Shown here: positions 44,112 through 53,179 of the stretch, piece after piece
Numbering within the stretch: position 1 is the stretch's first letter
Layout: every line of letters begins with the position of its first letter
Position numbers and translations under genes: made by a program
DNA from: Paenibacillus sp. 1_12
Lineage (GTDB): Bacteria > Bacillota > Bacilli > Paenibacillales > NBRC-103111
Length of the DNA stretch: 64,000 nt
NCBI RefSeq assembly: GCF_900114475.1
Contig: NZ_FOTE01000006.1
Location: 346,351 to 410,350 of the forward strand
Direction: 5' to 3'
The notes under the pieces: generated by a model
Database searches by the model: none
What the model was told of the DNA's origin: nothing
The model's input: the letters and a program-made list of their open reading frames with translations, nothing else

Positions 44112-44147
44112 TATTATTTAATTACGTTATTACGTAATTAAATAATA
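44112..44147 (-). promoter_or_regulatory. Perfect 16-bp inverted repeat, likely operator
   Basis: TATTATTTAATTACGT and ACGTAATTAAATAATA are separated by four bases, located 16-51 bases before the TTG start of the HTH-GyrB fusion gene. Nested ATTACGTAAT palindromes occur inside. The position fits autoregulation by the gene product. Confidence 0.7.
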
Positions 44148-44223
44148 ACATAACAAACTTGAAAAGTACATGGCTATTATCGAACTCGGAATCCAATTCA
44201 ACAGCCTTTCAAACAAAACTCAA

Positions 44224-44256
44224 AGACCCTCACATCCAAGTGGATGTAAGGGTCTC
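44224..44256 (-). terminator. Terminator-like hairpin after the aminotransferase gene
   Basis: GACCCT.ACATCC against GGATGT.AGGGTC with a 4-base loop, 50 bases past the stop codon; the T tract is weak. Confidence 0.55.
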
Positions 44257-44308
44257 TATACGAGATTGTAGCCATCAACGACTTGCTAGCGCCAAGACAG
44301 CTCTAGCT

Positions 44309-45604
44309 CTAACCCGCAATTATTTCTGACCGAAGCTTTCGAACGCTTATCAACTGTATGCAAACACAGAGAACTTCAATAGCTGTTTCCAGCTCTGATA
44401 ACGAAGGAAATGTCGGAGCTATCCGAATATTCCGATCCTTTGGATCGTTCCCATACGGAAACGTTGCGCCCGCTTGAGTCAAGGTAACGCCCGCTTCCGC
44501 AGCTAAACTGACAACTGCTTGTGCACAGCCATCCAACGTATTCAGACTAATAAAATATCCTCCGTTAGGCTTTCTCCAAGCAGCCAGCTGCTTCCCGCCG
44601 AGTTCTTCATCAAGCTTGTTTAGAACCGCATCAAACTTAGGTTTAATAATAGCAGCATGCTGGTTCATATGTGCTGTGATTTGCTCCAGATCGGCAAAGA
44701 ATCGAACGTGCCGCAGCTGGTTTATTTTATCAGGTCCGATGGTTTGAACCGATAACTGCTTCCGAATATAACCGACATTCGCTGCACTAGCTGCCATAAC
44801 GGCAACTCCCGAGCCGGGGAAAGTAATTTTGGAGGTAGAAGCGAACACGAATACACGGTCCGCGTTTCCTGCCGCTTTACACGCTGCAAGCATATTTTTC
44901 AATGGATCAGGACGGTCTGTTAAATGATGAACAATATAAGCATCATCCCAAATAATCCTAAAATCAGATGCTTTCGTAGGCATCGCTGCCAATCTGTCTA
45001 CAACTTTATCGGTATAAGTGATACCGTCTGGATTACTATACTTGGGTACGCACCAGATGCCTTTGATCGAATCATCTTCGCCAACCAGCCGCTCAATCGT
45101 ATCCATATCAGGTCCGTTATCCAGCATATCAACCAGAATCATCTCGATATTAAACAGCTCGCATATGGCAAAATGCCGATCATACCCCGGACTTGGACAA
45201 AGAAATTTCACAACCGGCAGCTTCCCCCATGGGGTCTCACTGCCGTACACACCGTGAATCATCGCTCTCGCTATCGTATCGTGCATCATATTCAAGCTCG
45301 AATTGCCGCCGATGATGATTTCCTTCGTATCAACTTCAAGCAATTGCGAAAATAATGCCTTCGCTTCGAAAACCCCATCAATACCGCCATAATTACGTAA
45401 ATCCGTACCGTCCACGGCTTTCAACAAATCGTCTGATTTCACGGTATCCAGCATTGGCATCGATAAATCTAATTGCTCTGGAGACGGCTTTCCTCTGGAC
45501 ATATCCAGCTTTAATTTACGCTCTTTGTAACTGTCGTATTGCTCCTGCAATTTCAATTCGATTTCAGCCAATTCGTTGGCGCTCAAATCACTAAATGCAC
45601 GCAT
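44309..45604 (-). CDS. MocR-type pyridoxal-phosphate aminotransferase
   Basis: 431 residues from ATG 45604, with GGGAG upstream. It belongs to the Aminotran_MocR (PF12897) kind: LKLDMSRGKPSPEQLDLSMP near the start, RNYGGIDGVFEAKALFSQLL, IIGGNSSLNMMHD, CPSPGYDRHFAICE, WCVPKYSNPDGITYTDKVVD, and the PLP-lysine region FASTSKITFPGSGVAVMAAS. Members behave as aspartate/alanine-type aminotransferases. It lies 112 bases downstream of dnaD, in the place held by other genes in B. subtilis, where aspB precedes asnS. Confidence 0.85.
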   Translation of the reverse strand: MRAFSDLSANELAEIELKLQEQYDSYKERKLKLDMSRGKPSPEQLDLSMPMLDTVKSDDLLKAVDGTDLRNYGGIDGVFEAKALFSQLLEVDTKEIIIGGNSSLNMMHDTIARAMIHGVYGSETPWGKLPVVKFLCPSPGYDRHFAICELFNIEMILVDMLDNGPDMDTIERLVGEDDSIKGIWCVPKYSNPDGITYTDKVVDRLAAMPTKASDFRIIWDDAYIVHHLTDRPDPLKNMLAACKAAGNADRVFVFASTSKITFPGSGVAVMAASAANVGYIRKQLSVQTIGPDKINQLRHVRFFADLEQITAHMNQHAAIIKPKFDAVLNKLDEELGGKQLAAWRKPNGGYFISLNTLDGCAQAVVSLAAEAGVTLTQAGATFPYGNDPKDRNIRIAPTFPSLSELETAIEVLCVCIQLISVRKLRSEIIAG

Positions 45605-45716
45605 TCCGATGACTCCCTTATTACAGACCTCCACTGCTGCCGCGGTTACGGTCCGATTATTGGTATTGTGCTTCTCACAATGTGGCGATTATCAATTACA
45701 TGTATGCCTGCCACTC

Positions 45717-46397
45717 TTACCGACTGGAACGGAATTTTTGCGAATGCTCCTTGGCCTGCTCTACCGTTGTAATGCGGTTGCGACTCCATTCCAGCAAGAT
45801 CCGATCAATGTAGCGAAAATGCACCTTGCCCGCGAACACCGCTTCCTTCAATCCTGCGAGTATCAGCGGTTCCATATATTTATCTTTATCCAACCATCCT
45901 GTGATGGATTCGAGCTCCATCGGAGTCAATGGGCGGGCAAACTCTTTTTCAAAAATTGAAAAAATATCCTTGCGAGTTTCCGGCTCTGCAGGCTCCAGTG
46001 CTTTCTTACGCTGCAGTTCCTCCTCATACCAGAATCCAGCCAACCGTTCCAGCAGCGGGTCCAAATTGTATTTTTCACCCTGTATGCCACTTATAGGATC
46101 AATCGCCTCATCAATAGTCAGATGACCCGCTTTCAAAAGCTTTTGCAGCGAAACAATGACCTTATCCGGAGTTACGGACATACGTCCCTGCAGCTCCTCA
46201 AGCGTCGGAAACTCCTTACGCTCTTTTTCCATAAAAGCCAATACATGGATCATCAGCATCGCATCGACTTCCGTCAGCTTCAACTGATGATAATGCTTGA
46301 CCAGCAGGTAAGGGACAGCAATGTGTCCCGCCTTCCAGCCCGCTGCAAAAGCACTCAGCAGCTCCTGCCGCTCATGATCGTTCTCAATTCGTTTCAT
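45717..46397 (-). CDS. dnaD: DnaD primosomal replication-initiation protein
   Basis: 226 residues from ATG 46397 with GAGGTGG upstream; the longer frame runs into asnS and lacks a site. N-terminal winged-helix DnaD domain (HIAVPYLLVKHYHQLKLTEV, FPTLEELQGRMSVTPDKVIV) and C-terminal DnaB-like DDBH2 domain (IFEKEFARPLTPMELESITG then LILAGLKEAVFAGKVHFRYI). DnaD works with DnaB and DnaI in loading the replicative helicase. Directly downstream of asnS, as in B. subtilis. Confidence 0.9.
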   Translation of the reverse strand: MKRIENDHERQELLSAFAAGWKAGHIAVPYLLVKHYHQLKLTEVDAMLMIHVLAFMEKERKEFPTLEELQGRMSVTPDKVIVSLQKLLKAGHLTIDEAIDPISGIQGEKYNLDPLLERLAGFWYEEELQRKKALEPAEPETRKDIFSIFEKEFARPLTPMELESITGWLDKDKYMEPLILAGLKEAVFAGKVHFRYIDRILLEWSRNRITTVEQAKEHSQKFRSSR

Positions 46398-46423
46398 CCG
46401 ATCCACCTCTTCATGCCCAACAA

Positions 46424-47722
46424 TTAAGGATACAACCGGTACAGCAGCCTTGGAAAAGCAATCGTCTCCCGTACATGATCCAATCCGCAAATCCAGGCGA
46501 CCGTCCGCTCCAAGCCAAGACCAAAGCCGGAATGCGGCACTGTGCCATACTTACGTAAATCGAGATACCATTGGTAGGCTTCCTTGGAAAGCTCATGCTC
46601 CGTAAAGCGTTGCTCCATCAATTCCGGATCGTCAATCCGCTGGCTGCCTCCAATAATTTCCCCATAACCCTCTGGTGCGATCATATCGGCACACAGTACG
46701 ACTTCCGCCCGATTCGGGTCCGGCTTCATATAAAATGCTTTGATTTCTGTCGGATAGTTCGTAATAAATACGGGCTTGTCATAGCTTGCTGCTATCGCCG
46801 TTTCATGCGGCGCCCCAAAATCCTCACCCCATGCAAATTCATGGCCATTTGCCTTCAGAAACTCAACCGCATCATCATACGATATTCTTGGGAATGGCGC
46901 TGTGATGCTCTCCAGCTTGGTCACATCGCGCTCCAGAACCTCCAGCTCCTTGCGGCAGTTGTCCAATACGGATTTAACGATGTACGAGACGAACTGCTCT
47001 TGTATCACCAGACTTTCCTCATGAGTCACGAATGCCATCTCCGGCTCAATCATCCAGAATTCGATCAGATGACGGCGTGTTTTGGACTTTTCTGCCCGAA
47101 AGGTAGGTCCGAACGAATATACACGTCCCAGCGCCATCGCCGCCGCTTCCATGTACAATTGACCGCTTTGAGTTAAATAGGCATCCTCGTCAAAATACTT
47201 TGTTGCAAACAAATTTGTTGTACCCTCGCACGACGAAGGGGTTAAAATAGGCGGATCGACCAATTGAAAGCCACGATCATCAAAAAACTGCTGCACAGCA
47301 CGAATGATCTGTGCCCGAACCACAAGAATCGCCCGTTGACGCGGCGCACGAATCCATAAGTGACGATGGTCCATTAAGTAATCGACACCATGCTCCTTGG
47401 GTGTAATCGGATATTCTTCGGTAATTTGGATAATTTCAATACCCGTCACATTCAGCTCGTATCCACCCTTGCTGCGTGTATCCTCACGTACTGTACCTGT
47501 CACATACAGCGAGCTTTCCTGCGTCAGCTTGCCAGCTGCCTCCCAAACCTCTGTAGGCACCTCGCTTTTCACGACTACACCCTGAATGTAGCCTGAACCG
47601 TCCCTAAGCTGCAAAAACTGGATTTTGCCGCTGGAGCGTTTATTGTGCAGCCAGCAGCCCATCGTAATCGTTTCATTCGCGTGTTTCTCAACCTCTCGAA
47701 TCATTGTTAAATGTTGACTCAT
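46424..47722 (-). CDS. asnS: Asparaginyl-tRNA synthetase
   Basis: 432 residues from ATG 47722. Class II synthetase: OB-fold anticodon domain ([20 protein letters not shown]), motif 1 ([20 protein letters not shown]), motif 2 ([20 protein letters not shown] then [10 protein letters not shown]) and motif 3 ([20 protein letters not shown]). The Asn-type features [23 protein letters not shown] identify AsnS rather than AspS. Full length. The dnaD gene follows after 26 bases. Confidence 0.95.
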   Translation of the reverse strand: MSQHLTMIREVEKHANETITMGCWLHNKRSSGKIQFLQLRDGSGYIQGVVVKSEVPTEVWEAAGKLTQESSLYVTGTVREDTRSKGGYELNVTGIEIIQITEEYPITPKEHGVDYLMDHRHLWIRAPRQRAILVVRAQIIRAVQQFFDDRGFQLVDPPILTPSSCEGTTNLFATKYFDEDAYLTQSGQLYMEAAAMALGRVYSFGPTFRAEKSKTRRHLIEFWMIEPEMAFVTHEESLVIQEQFVSYIVKSVLDNCRKELEVLERDVTKLESITAPFPRISYDDAVEFLKANGHEFAWGEDFGAPHETAIAASYDKPVFITNYPTEIKAFYMKPDPNRAEVVLCADMIAPEGYGEIIGGSQRIDDPELMEQRFTEHELSKEAYQWYLDLRKYGTVPHSGFGLGLERTVAWICGLDHVRETIAFPRLLYRLYP

Positions 47723-47815
47723 CGCAGCTTTCCATCCTTCCTTCATCTAATTTGCATGGCTATTTACGTAGGCAGGCACTTATAACCTCTACAACCATTA
47801 TATCCATTATCTTGG

Positions 47816-49030
47816 CTATTGTACTTTCTGCCGGTCCACTATTAATCGATATGTATCACGAGCGATGACTAATTCCTCATTTGTAGGAATAATCAGCACC
47901 TTTACTCGAGAAACCGCAGTTGAGATCGCCCTGTCTACATGTGCGCGCTGTCGATTCGCTTCCTCATCGAGCTCAAGCCCCAGGAACGTCAAATTCCGAC
48001 ATACCGCCTCACGAAGAACAGATGAATTCTCACCTACTCCCGCCGTAAATACAAGGACATCCAGACCATTCATGGCCGCGGCATAAGCGCCAATATATTT
48101 ACGCAAACGATACTCATACATATCAAAGGCCAAAGTCGCACTTGGATCACCTGCAGCCATCGCTTGCTGGATTTCCCGCATATCGCTGCTAATGCCCGAA
48201 ATCGCCATTAAACCGCTATGCTTATTCAGCATGGAATTGACCTCATTCATGGTCAATTCCTCTTTGCCCATGACATATGGAACAATAGCAGGATCAATGT
48301 CTCCACTACGCGTACCCATCATGAGTCCTTCGAGTGGCGTCATCCCCATACTTGTGTCGATGGATTGTCCGTTTAGTATAGCAGCGCAGCTGGCTCCATT
48401 GCCGATATGGCAGGTCACCATTTTCAGCTCGGCAAGCGGTTTTCCTATAAAGCTGGCCGCACGTTCACTTACGTATGCGTGTGACGTTCCATGAAAGCCA
48501 TAGCGCCGCACCTGATGCTTTCTATATAAAACAAATGGAACCGGATAAAGATAGGACTTCGCAGGCATGGTCTGATGAAAGGCCGTATCGAATACGACAA
48601 CCTGAGGTACATCGGGCATATTCAATTCCACAGCATGAATTCCCATCATATGCGCAGGATTGTGCAGAGGAGCGAGATCAAACAACCGCTTAATCTCCCG
48701 TTTGACCTCCTCATTCACAATCACAGAGCTCGAGAACGATTCTCCTCCATGCACCACGCGATGCCCAACTGCATCAATATCGGACACAGAAGCAAGTACC
48801 CCATGCTCCTTGTGTACAAGAATATCCAATACCTTGCGAATCGCCGTAGTATGATCCAAGATTTCGGCTACCTGGCGAATTTCTGCCTTACCTTCAGGCT
48901 CATAACTTAGAATCGCCGAATCCATGCCGATCCGTTCGACCCTTCCGCTAGCCAAAACCGTTTCATTATCCATATTGTACATGAGAAACTTCAATGATGA
49001 GCTTCCCGCATTAATAACTAAAATATTCAT
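47816..49030 (-). CDS. ackA: Acetate kinase
   Basis: 404 residues with all ASKHA-family acetate-kinase motifs: MNILVINAGSSSLKFLMYNM at the start, VGHRVVHGGESF, VFDTAFHQTMPAKSYLYPVP, RRYGFHGTSHAYVSERAASF, CHIGNGASCAAI, DTSMGMTPLEGLMMGTRSGD and FTAGVGENSSVLREAVC. It makes ATP and acetate from acetyl phosphate. The ATG overlaps the stop of the upstream 3-hydroxyacyl-CoA dehydrogenase gene by four bases, so the two are translated together; a phosphotransacetylase gene is not visible. Confidence 0.95.
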   Translation of the reverse strand: MNILVINAGSSSLKFLMYNMDNETVLASGRVERIGMDSAILSYEPEGKAEIRQVAEILDHTTAIRKVLDILVHKEHGVLASVSDIDAVGHRVVHGGESFSSSVIVNEEVKREIKRLFDLAPLHNPAHMMGIHAVELNMPDVPQVVVFDTAFHQTMPAKSYLYPVPFVLYRKHQVRRYGFHGTSHAYVSERAASFIGKPLAELKMVTCHIGNGASCAAILNGQSIDTSMGMTPLEGLMMGTRSGDIDPAIVPYVMGKEELTMNEVNSMLNKHSGLMAISGISSDMREIQQAMAAGDPSATLAFDMYEYRLRKYIGAYAAAMNGLDVLVFTAGVGENSSVLREAVCRNLTFLGLELDEEANRQRAHVDRAISTAVSRVKVLIIPTNEELVIARDTYRLIVDRQKVQ

Positions 49031-49899
49031 AGACGATCACCATCCCTGTCATACCGGAAAAAACCTTGTCCTGTTTTGGTTCCCAGCTCCCCCGCCCGGA
49101 CCATTTGCTTCAATAGTACAGCCGGTCTGTATTTGACATCTCCGAACTCGCGGAACATTCGCTCCATAGCCACCAGTACCGAATCCAATCCAAAACGGTC
49201 TGCCAGCTCCAACGGACCATAATGGAAGTCGTACCCCAAGCGCATTGCCATATCAATATCCTCAGCACTAGCGACTCTCTCTGACAACGTATGCATCGCT
49301 TCATTAATAAGCACGCAGATTAATCTCGTTGTCACGAAACCTGGAGATTCATAGACTTGCACTCCGTGTTTTTGTATCGTTGTCTCAACGAACCGCTTCG
49401 TTTGCGAGAATGTCTCTTCTGAGGTTTTTAATCCTCTAATAATTTCCACCAGGTGGATTCGAGATACCGGATACAAATAATGCATGCCTATCACCCGTTC
49501 CGGGTGCGCTGTGGATGCCGCAATTTCAGTCAAACTGAGCGTCGAGGTGTTGCTGGCCAAAATAACAGGCGCTGGGCACAGCATATCCAATTGCTCAAAT
49601 AGCAGTTTCTTTTGTTCTAAATCCTCGCTGATCGACTCAATAACCATATCGCAGTCCGTTAGGAGGCTCATATCCGTACTTTTATGAATGCGGGATAAAA
49701 TCAGCTTTTTCTCAGCAGCCGTAATCGCCCATTTTTCCATTTGCTTATCCAAACTATTTTCAATATGCTCCCAGGCTTGCTCCAGCTTCTGTGTCGTTCT
49801 GTCAATTAAAATCACATCGAGGCCCTGGGCCGCCAGCATCTCCGAAATCCCCTGTCCCATCGTGCCTCCGCCGACAACTCCGACCTTGCTCCATTGCAT
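49027..49899 (-). CDS. 3-hydroxyacyl-CoA (3-hydroxybutyryl-CoA) dehydrogenase
   Basis: 290 residues from ATG 49899, eight bases after GGAGG. NAD-binding VGVVGGGTMGQGISEMLAAQ, the catalytic region ASNTSTLSLTEIAASTAHPE, RVIGMHYLYPVSRIHLVEII with the catalytic His of the GxHF-type motif, and the C-terminal helical dimer domain (FVTTRLICVLINEAMHTLSE). Length matches Hbd/PaaH types. It reduces acetoacetyl-CoA or oxidises 3-hydroxyacyl-CoA. No thiolase or crotonase is adjacent; instead ackA follows with a 4-base overlap. Confidence 0.88.
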   Translation of the reverse strand: MQWSKVGVVGGGTMGQGISEMLAAQGLDVILIDRTTQKLEQAWEHIENSLDKQMEKWAITAAEKKLILSRIHKSTDMSLLTDCDMVIESISEDLEQKKLLFEQLDMLCPAPVILASNTSTLSLTEIAASTAHPERVIGMHYLYPVSRIHLVEIIRGLKTSEETFSQTKRFVETTIQKHGVQVYESPGFVTTRLICVLINEAMHTLSERVASAEDIDMAMRLGYDFHYGPLELADRFGLDSVLVAMERMFREFGDVKYRPAVLLKQMVRAGELGTKTGQGFFRYDRDGDRL

Positions 49900-50009
49900 A
49901 CAACAGTCCTCCCCAGACGCTTGATCTCTGTTTCTATATGAACGCCTATCAGAGTCATTATACACAACATAGGGTCGAAAAAAAAATAAGAAAATCAGCA
50001 AGCAAATAA

Positions 50010-50042
50010 AAAGCCCGTAGCTGCCACAGCAGCACGAGCTTT
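50010..50042 (-). terminator. Terminator of the Gfo/Idh/MocA operon
   Basis: AAAGC.CGT.GCTGC and GCAGC.CG.GCTTT pair around CACA, 31 bases beyond the dehydrogenase stop. Confidence 0.75.
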
Positions 50043-50073
50043 CCATGAATCTTCTATATATTCTAGTAAAATT

Positions 50074-51102
50074 TTATACGCCTTGAATAGCAACGATAGT
50101 TTTGGTATCCTGCGATTCAAAAGCAGCGAGAATAACATTTAATGATTTCAAACCTTCTTCTCCGGAAATACGTGGAGGTGTCGAAGTGACCAAACTTTCA
50201 ACGAACTCATCAATAACTCCGCTCGTTACTTGCTTCTCGTTAGTCGCCATAGCTCCAACTCTATGCTTTTCTACAGAACCATCCTTCATCAGTACAATGA
50301 CCTGATCTTCAGGGTCCGTACCGATTTGCAAGCAGCCGTTCTCGCACCATAAAACTGTGCTGTTATCTTGACCTTTGTAGTAGGTCCAGCTTGCGACTAG
50401 TGTTCCAATCGTGCCGCTCTTCATCCGCAGCAAACAAGTGGAGTTATCATCGCACTCTGTGCCTTCTTTATGCAGCGTACCCACAAAAGCAGCCACTTCA
50501 ACAACTTCATCCTCCAGCAGCCAACGAATCAGGTCGGACTTATGTACACCCAGGTCGCCCATAGCACCCATAATTGCTTCTTCTTTACGGAAAAACCAGC
50601 TGTTACGACCATCAATACTCCAGCCCTCTGGACCTGGATGTCCGAAGGATGTGCGGAATGTTAATACTTTACCCATTTTGCCCGATTCCAAAATTTCTTT
50701 GGCTTTTACATGGGGAGGCATCAAGCGCTGGTTGTGACCCACCATCAGGTATACATTGTTTGCCTTGGCCGCTTCGATCATAGCCAGCGCATCGGCTTCG
50801 TTCGTTGCCATTGGCTTCTCAACCAGTACATGTGCACCGGCATTAGCAGCAGCAATGGAAGCAGGAGCATGCAATACATTCGGCAAACAAACACTGACTG
50901 CATCCGGCTTCTCGGCACTCAGCATTTCTTCATAGTTGGTATAAGCTTTAGCGCCATACAAGTCCGCATAATGCTGGGCACGTTGATTCACAACATCACA
51001 AAAAGCAATCAGTTCCACATTAGGATTGTCCGCATATTCGGGAATATGTCTTTTTTCAGCAATAGAACCACAACCAATAACCGCTACTCTAATTTTACTC
51101 AC
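50074..51102 (-). CDS. Gfo/Idh/MocA family NAD(P)-dependent dehydrogenase
   Basis: 342 residues. Rossmann start IRVAVIGCGSIAEKRHIPEY, the EKPMATNEADALAMIEAA motif with catalytic Lys, and GAMGDLGVHKSDLIRWLL with the conserved Asp and His. The family oxidises cyclitols and sugars such as inositol derivatives. It is 62 bases downstream of a sugar-phosphate-epimerase-like gene and shares its direction; both face the AraC regulator at 52066, which suggests a small catabolic operon for a sugar or cyclitol. Confidence 0.9.
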   Translation of the reverse strand: MSKIRVAVIGCGSIAEKRHIPEYADNPNVELIAFCDVVNQRAQHYADLYGAKAYTNYEEMLSAEKPDAVSVCLPNVLHAPASIAAANAGAHVLVEKPMATNEADALAMIEAAKANNVYLMVGHNQRLMPPHVKAKEILESGKMGKVLTFRTSFGHPGPEGWSIDGRNSWFFRKEEAIMGAMGDLGVHKSDLIRWLLEDEVVEVAAFVGTLHKEGTECDDNSTCLLRMKSGTIGTLVASWTYYKGQDNSTVLWCENGCLQIGTDPEDQVIVLMKDGSVEKHRVGAMATNEKQVTSGVIDEFVESLVTSTPPRISGEEGLKSLNVILAAFESQDTKTIVAIQGV

Positions 51103-51164
51103 TTATCTCAGCTCTCCCATTCAATTATGATGGCATGGACTACATTTTCATGCATGATTTACTC

Positions 51165-51938
51165 TTAAAATGCAGACAGATAATGTTCTTTTACCCATCC
51201 CAGACTGGTCTCTACACTTTCAATCGGTGGATTCGCGCAGCGGTCCTGCTCCACAATCAGCCATTCCACGCCGGCATCGGAGGCCGCTTGAATCACATTT
51301 TTCAGATCAACCTCGCCTTTACCCAGCTCGACGGTGTCCATTTGATCCGCATCGCTTGTTTTGAAATCCTTTAAATGCAGCAATGGCAGTCTGCCTGTAT
51401 AGCGTTTTACGTACTCAAGCGGGTCTTGACCTGCGTATTGCACCCAACACACGTCCATTTCCACAAGAACATTTTCAAGTGTTGTCGAAGTATACATGGA
51501 ATCAAATACGAACTCGTCACCGATTTTCATTTCGAATTCAAATGCATGGTTATGATAAGCAAACTTAAGTCCCGCTTCACGTACAATTTGACCCGCATGC
51601 TCGAAAAATTCAAACAGCGTTTGCCAAGCCTGTGGACTTTGACGGTCCTCTACAGCAATATGTGGAATGATATAATATTCAGCGCCAATCGTTTTTAGGT
51701 AAGCGATTTCTTTTTGAATATGGGTTCGTGTATTAACGAGACTCACATGAGCACCAATGGCTTTAAGATTCAATTCTTGCAATAGATCTCTTAATTCCTC
51801 AGCCTCCATACCCCCATATCCTGCAAACTCAACACCTTCATATCCAAGCTCTGCCACACGACGCAAGATTCCTCGAAAATCCTCAGCCATAGCATCACGA
51901 AGTGTATACAGCTGTAAGCCAATACCCATTCTTCTCAT
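51165..51938 (-). CDS. Sugar phosphate isomerase/epimerase (TIM barrel)
   Basis: 257 residues from the ATG at 51938, behind AAGGAG (spacing 11); the family normally begins like MRRMGIGLQLYTLRDAM, although an in-frame ATG at 51980 is possible. Metal-binding residues of the xylose-isomerase-like barrel are visible: AYHNHAFEFE, VLVEMDVCWVQYAGQDPLEY, LLHLKDFKTSD and ELGKGEVDL. These match IolE/IolH- or YcjR-type enzymes. It works presumably with the downstream dehydrogenase. Confidence 0.87.
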   Translation of the reverse strand: MRRMGIGLQLYTLRDAMAEDFRGILRRVAELGYEGVEFAGYGGMEAEELRDLLQELNLKAIGAHVSLVNTRTHIQKEIAYLKTIGAEYYIIPHIAVEDRQSPQAWQTLFEFFEHAGQIVREAGLKFAYHNHAFEFEMKIGDEFVFDSMYTSTTLENVLVEMDVCWVQYAGQDPLEYVKRYTGRLPLLHLKDFKTSDADQMDTVELGKGEVDLKNVIQAASDAGVEWLIVEQDRCANPPIESVETSLGWVKEHYLSAF

Positions 51939-52065
51939 ATCGGTCAAGTCTCCTTCAAAAGTATTTGTATTTGATTCCATTGTAATCAATAATGCCCTAT
52001 AATAGCTATGAACGATGTGGTTATCACATGAACAATCTGGCTACAAAATCAAACGAGGTGTTATC

Positions 52066-52905
52066 GTGCACTCCCATATATTAACCTGCGGCTATTCGTA
52101 TCATTCACAAAAATTCACGAACAGCTATAAAGAAGGCGTGACCACCTATTTATTCCGACTGCAAACCGAAGGCTGCTGCTATGCGCAAGTGAACGGCAAT
52201 ATGACACTGATCGAAACGGGCGACCTCCTGTTATTCAAGCCGGGTGACGCTTATGATCTGCGGATCGATGAGCATATAAACAAGCTGCAGCAATCCGTAG
52301 TATCAAGCGGAGACTACTATATTATGTGCAAGGGCGACTGGATTAACGAATGGTGGGGCAAGTCTTCGAAACCTCAAAAGATACGGATCGCTGTTAATGA
52401 ACGTATACTTACGATCTGGCGGCAAATTATTTTGGAAAAACGGCGGTATGAAGAAGACAACAAGGAGCTGTCCGATTATTTACTGCGCGCGCTTTGTCTT
52501 TACATAGATCGTGCGATTTCCGAGAACCATTCGCGCCATGGCAGCTCATTTCTAGCGACAAGAATGAAAAGCTTTATAGAGGAGCACGCCATTTTGCCCT
52601 TAAAGATCGAGGATGTGGCCAATCATGTCGGCATCAGCGTTTCCCGAGCGGTCCATCTGTTCAAGGAATGCTTCAACAAAACGATCATTCAGTATACGCA
52701 GGAAATCCGCCTGTCCACCTCGGTCGAACGCATGGCCTACAGCTATTTAACCTTGGAGCAGATTGCGGAAACGTCCGGTTTTGGCAGCTATTCATATTTC
52801 CACCGTGTATTTCGCGATAAATATGGCGTGTCTCCCAAGACGTTCCGGATGAACAGTCTGACGGGACAGCTGGAGAAAAAGGAATTAGAGTCGCTGCATC
52901 TCTGA
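52066..52905 (+). CDS. AraC family regulator, divergent from the sugar operon
   Basis: 279 residues from GTG 52066, six bases after GAGGTG; the ATG at 52015 has no site. N-terminal cupin-like sensing domain (LFRLQTEGCCYAQVNGNMTL, LIETGDLLLFKPGDAYDLRI), C-terminal double helix-turn-helix (LKIEDVANHVGISVSRAVHL, YLTLEQIAETSGFGSYSYFH then RVFRDKYGVSPKTFR). It is read away from the epimerase/dehydrogenase pair; the short gap makes it the likely local activator. Confidence 0.88.
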   Translation: MHSHILTCGYSYHSQKFTNSYKEGVTTYLFRLQTEGCCYAQVNGNMTLIETGDLLLFKPGDAYDLRIDEHINKLQQSVVSSGDYYIMCKGDWINEWWGKSSKPQKIRIAVNERILTIWRQIILEKRRYEEDNKELSDYLLRALCLYIDRAISENHSRHGSSFLATRMKSFIEEHAILPLKIEDVANHVGISVSRAVHLFKECFNKTIIQYTQEIRLSTSVERMAYSYLTLEQIAETSGFGSYSYFHRVFRDKYGVSPKTFRMNSLTGQLEKKELESLHL

Positions 52906-52961
52906 GAGCGATACTCAGAACACAGAAAGCCAAGCTCAAGCACCGTGGAAAATAAGGATTG

Positions 52962-52997
52962 AAACAGCTGCTTCCTACTCAGGAGGCAGCTGTTTTA
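52962..52997 (+). terminator. Rho-independent terminator
   Basis: AAACAGCTGC and GCAGCTGTTT form a 10-bp stem followed by TTAATCC, 57 bases after the AraC stop. Confidence 0.8.
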
Positions 52998-53179
52998 ATC
53001 CTTGCAAAATGGAATCCATTCCTCTATTATGGATATTAAAGATCTATATTGGTTTTATTTATTATTCTATTCAATGGGTACTGGAATACGTTTCATTTGC
53101 TAAAAAAGATGTTTTTGCAAGATGAGCTGATCTGCTTCATTTTAATTAAGCACATTACAGATTCGGGAGGATGGTCATC

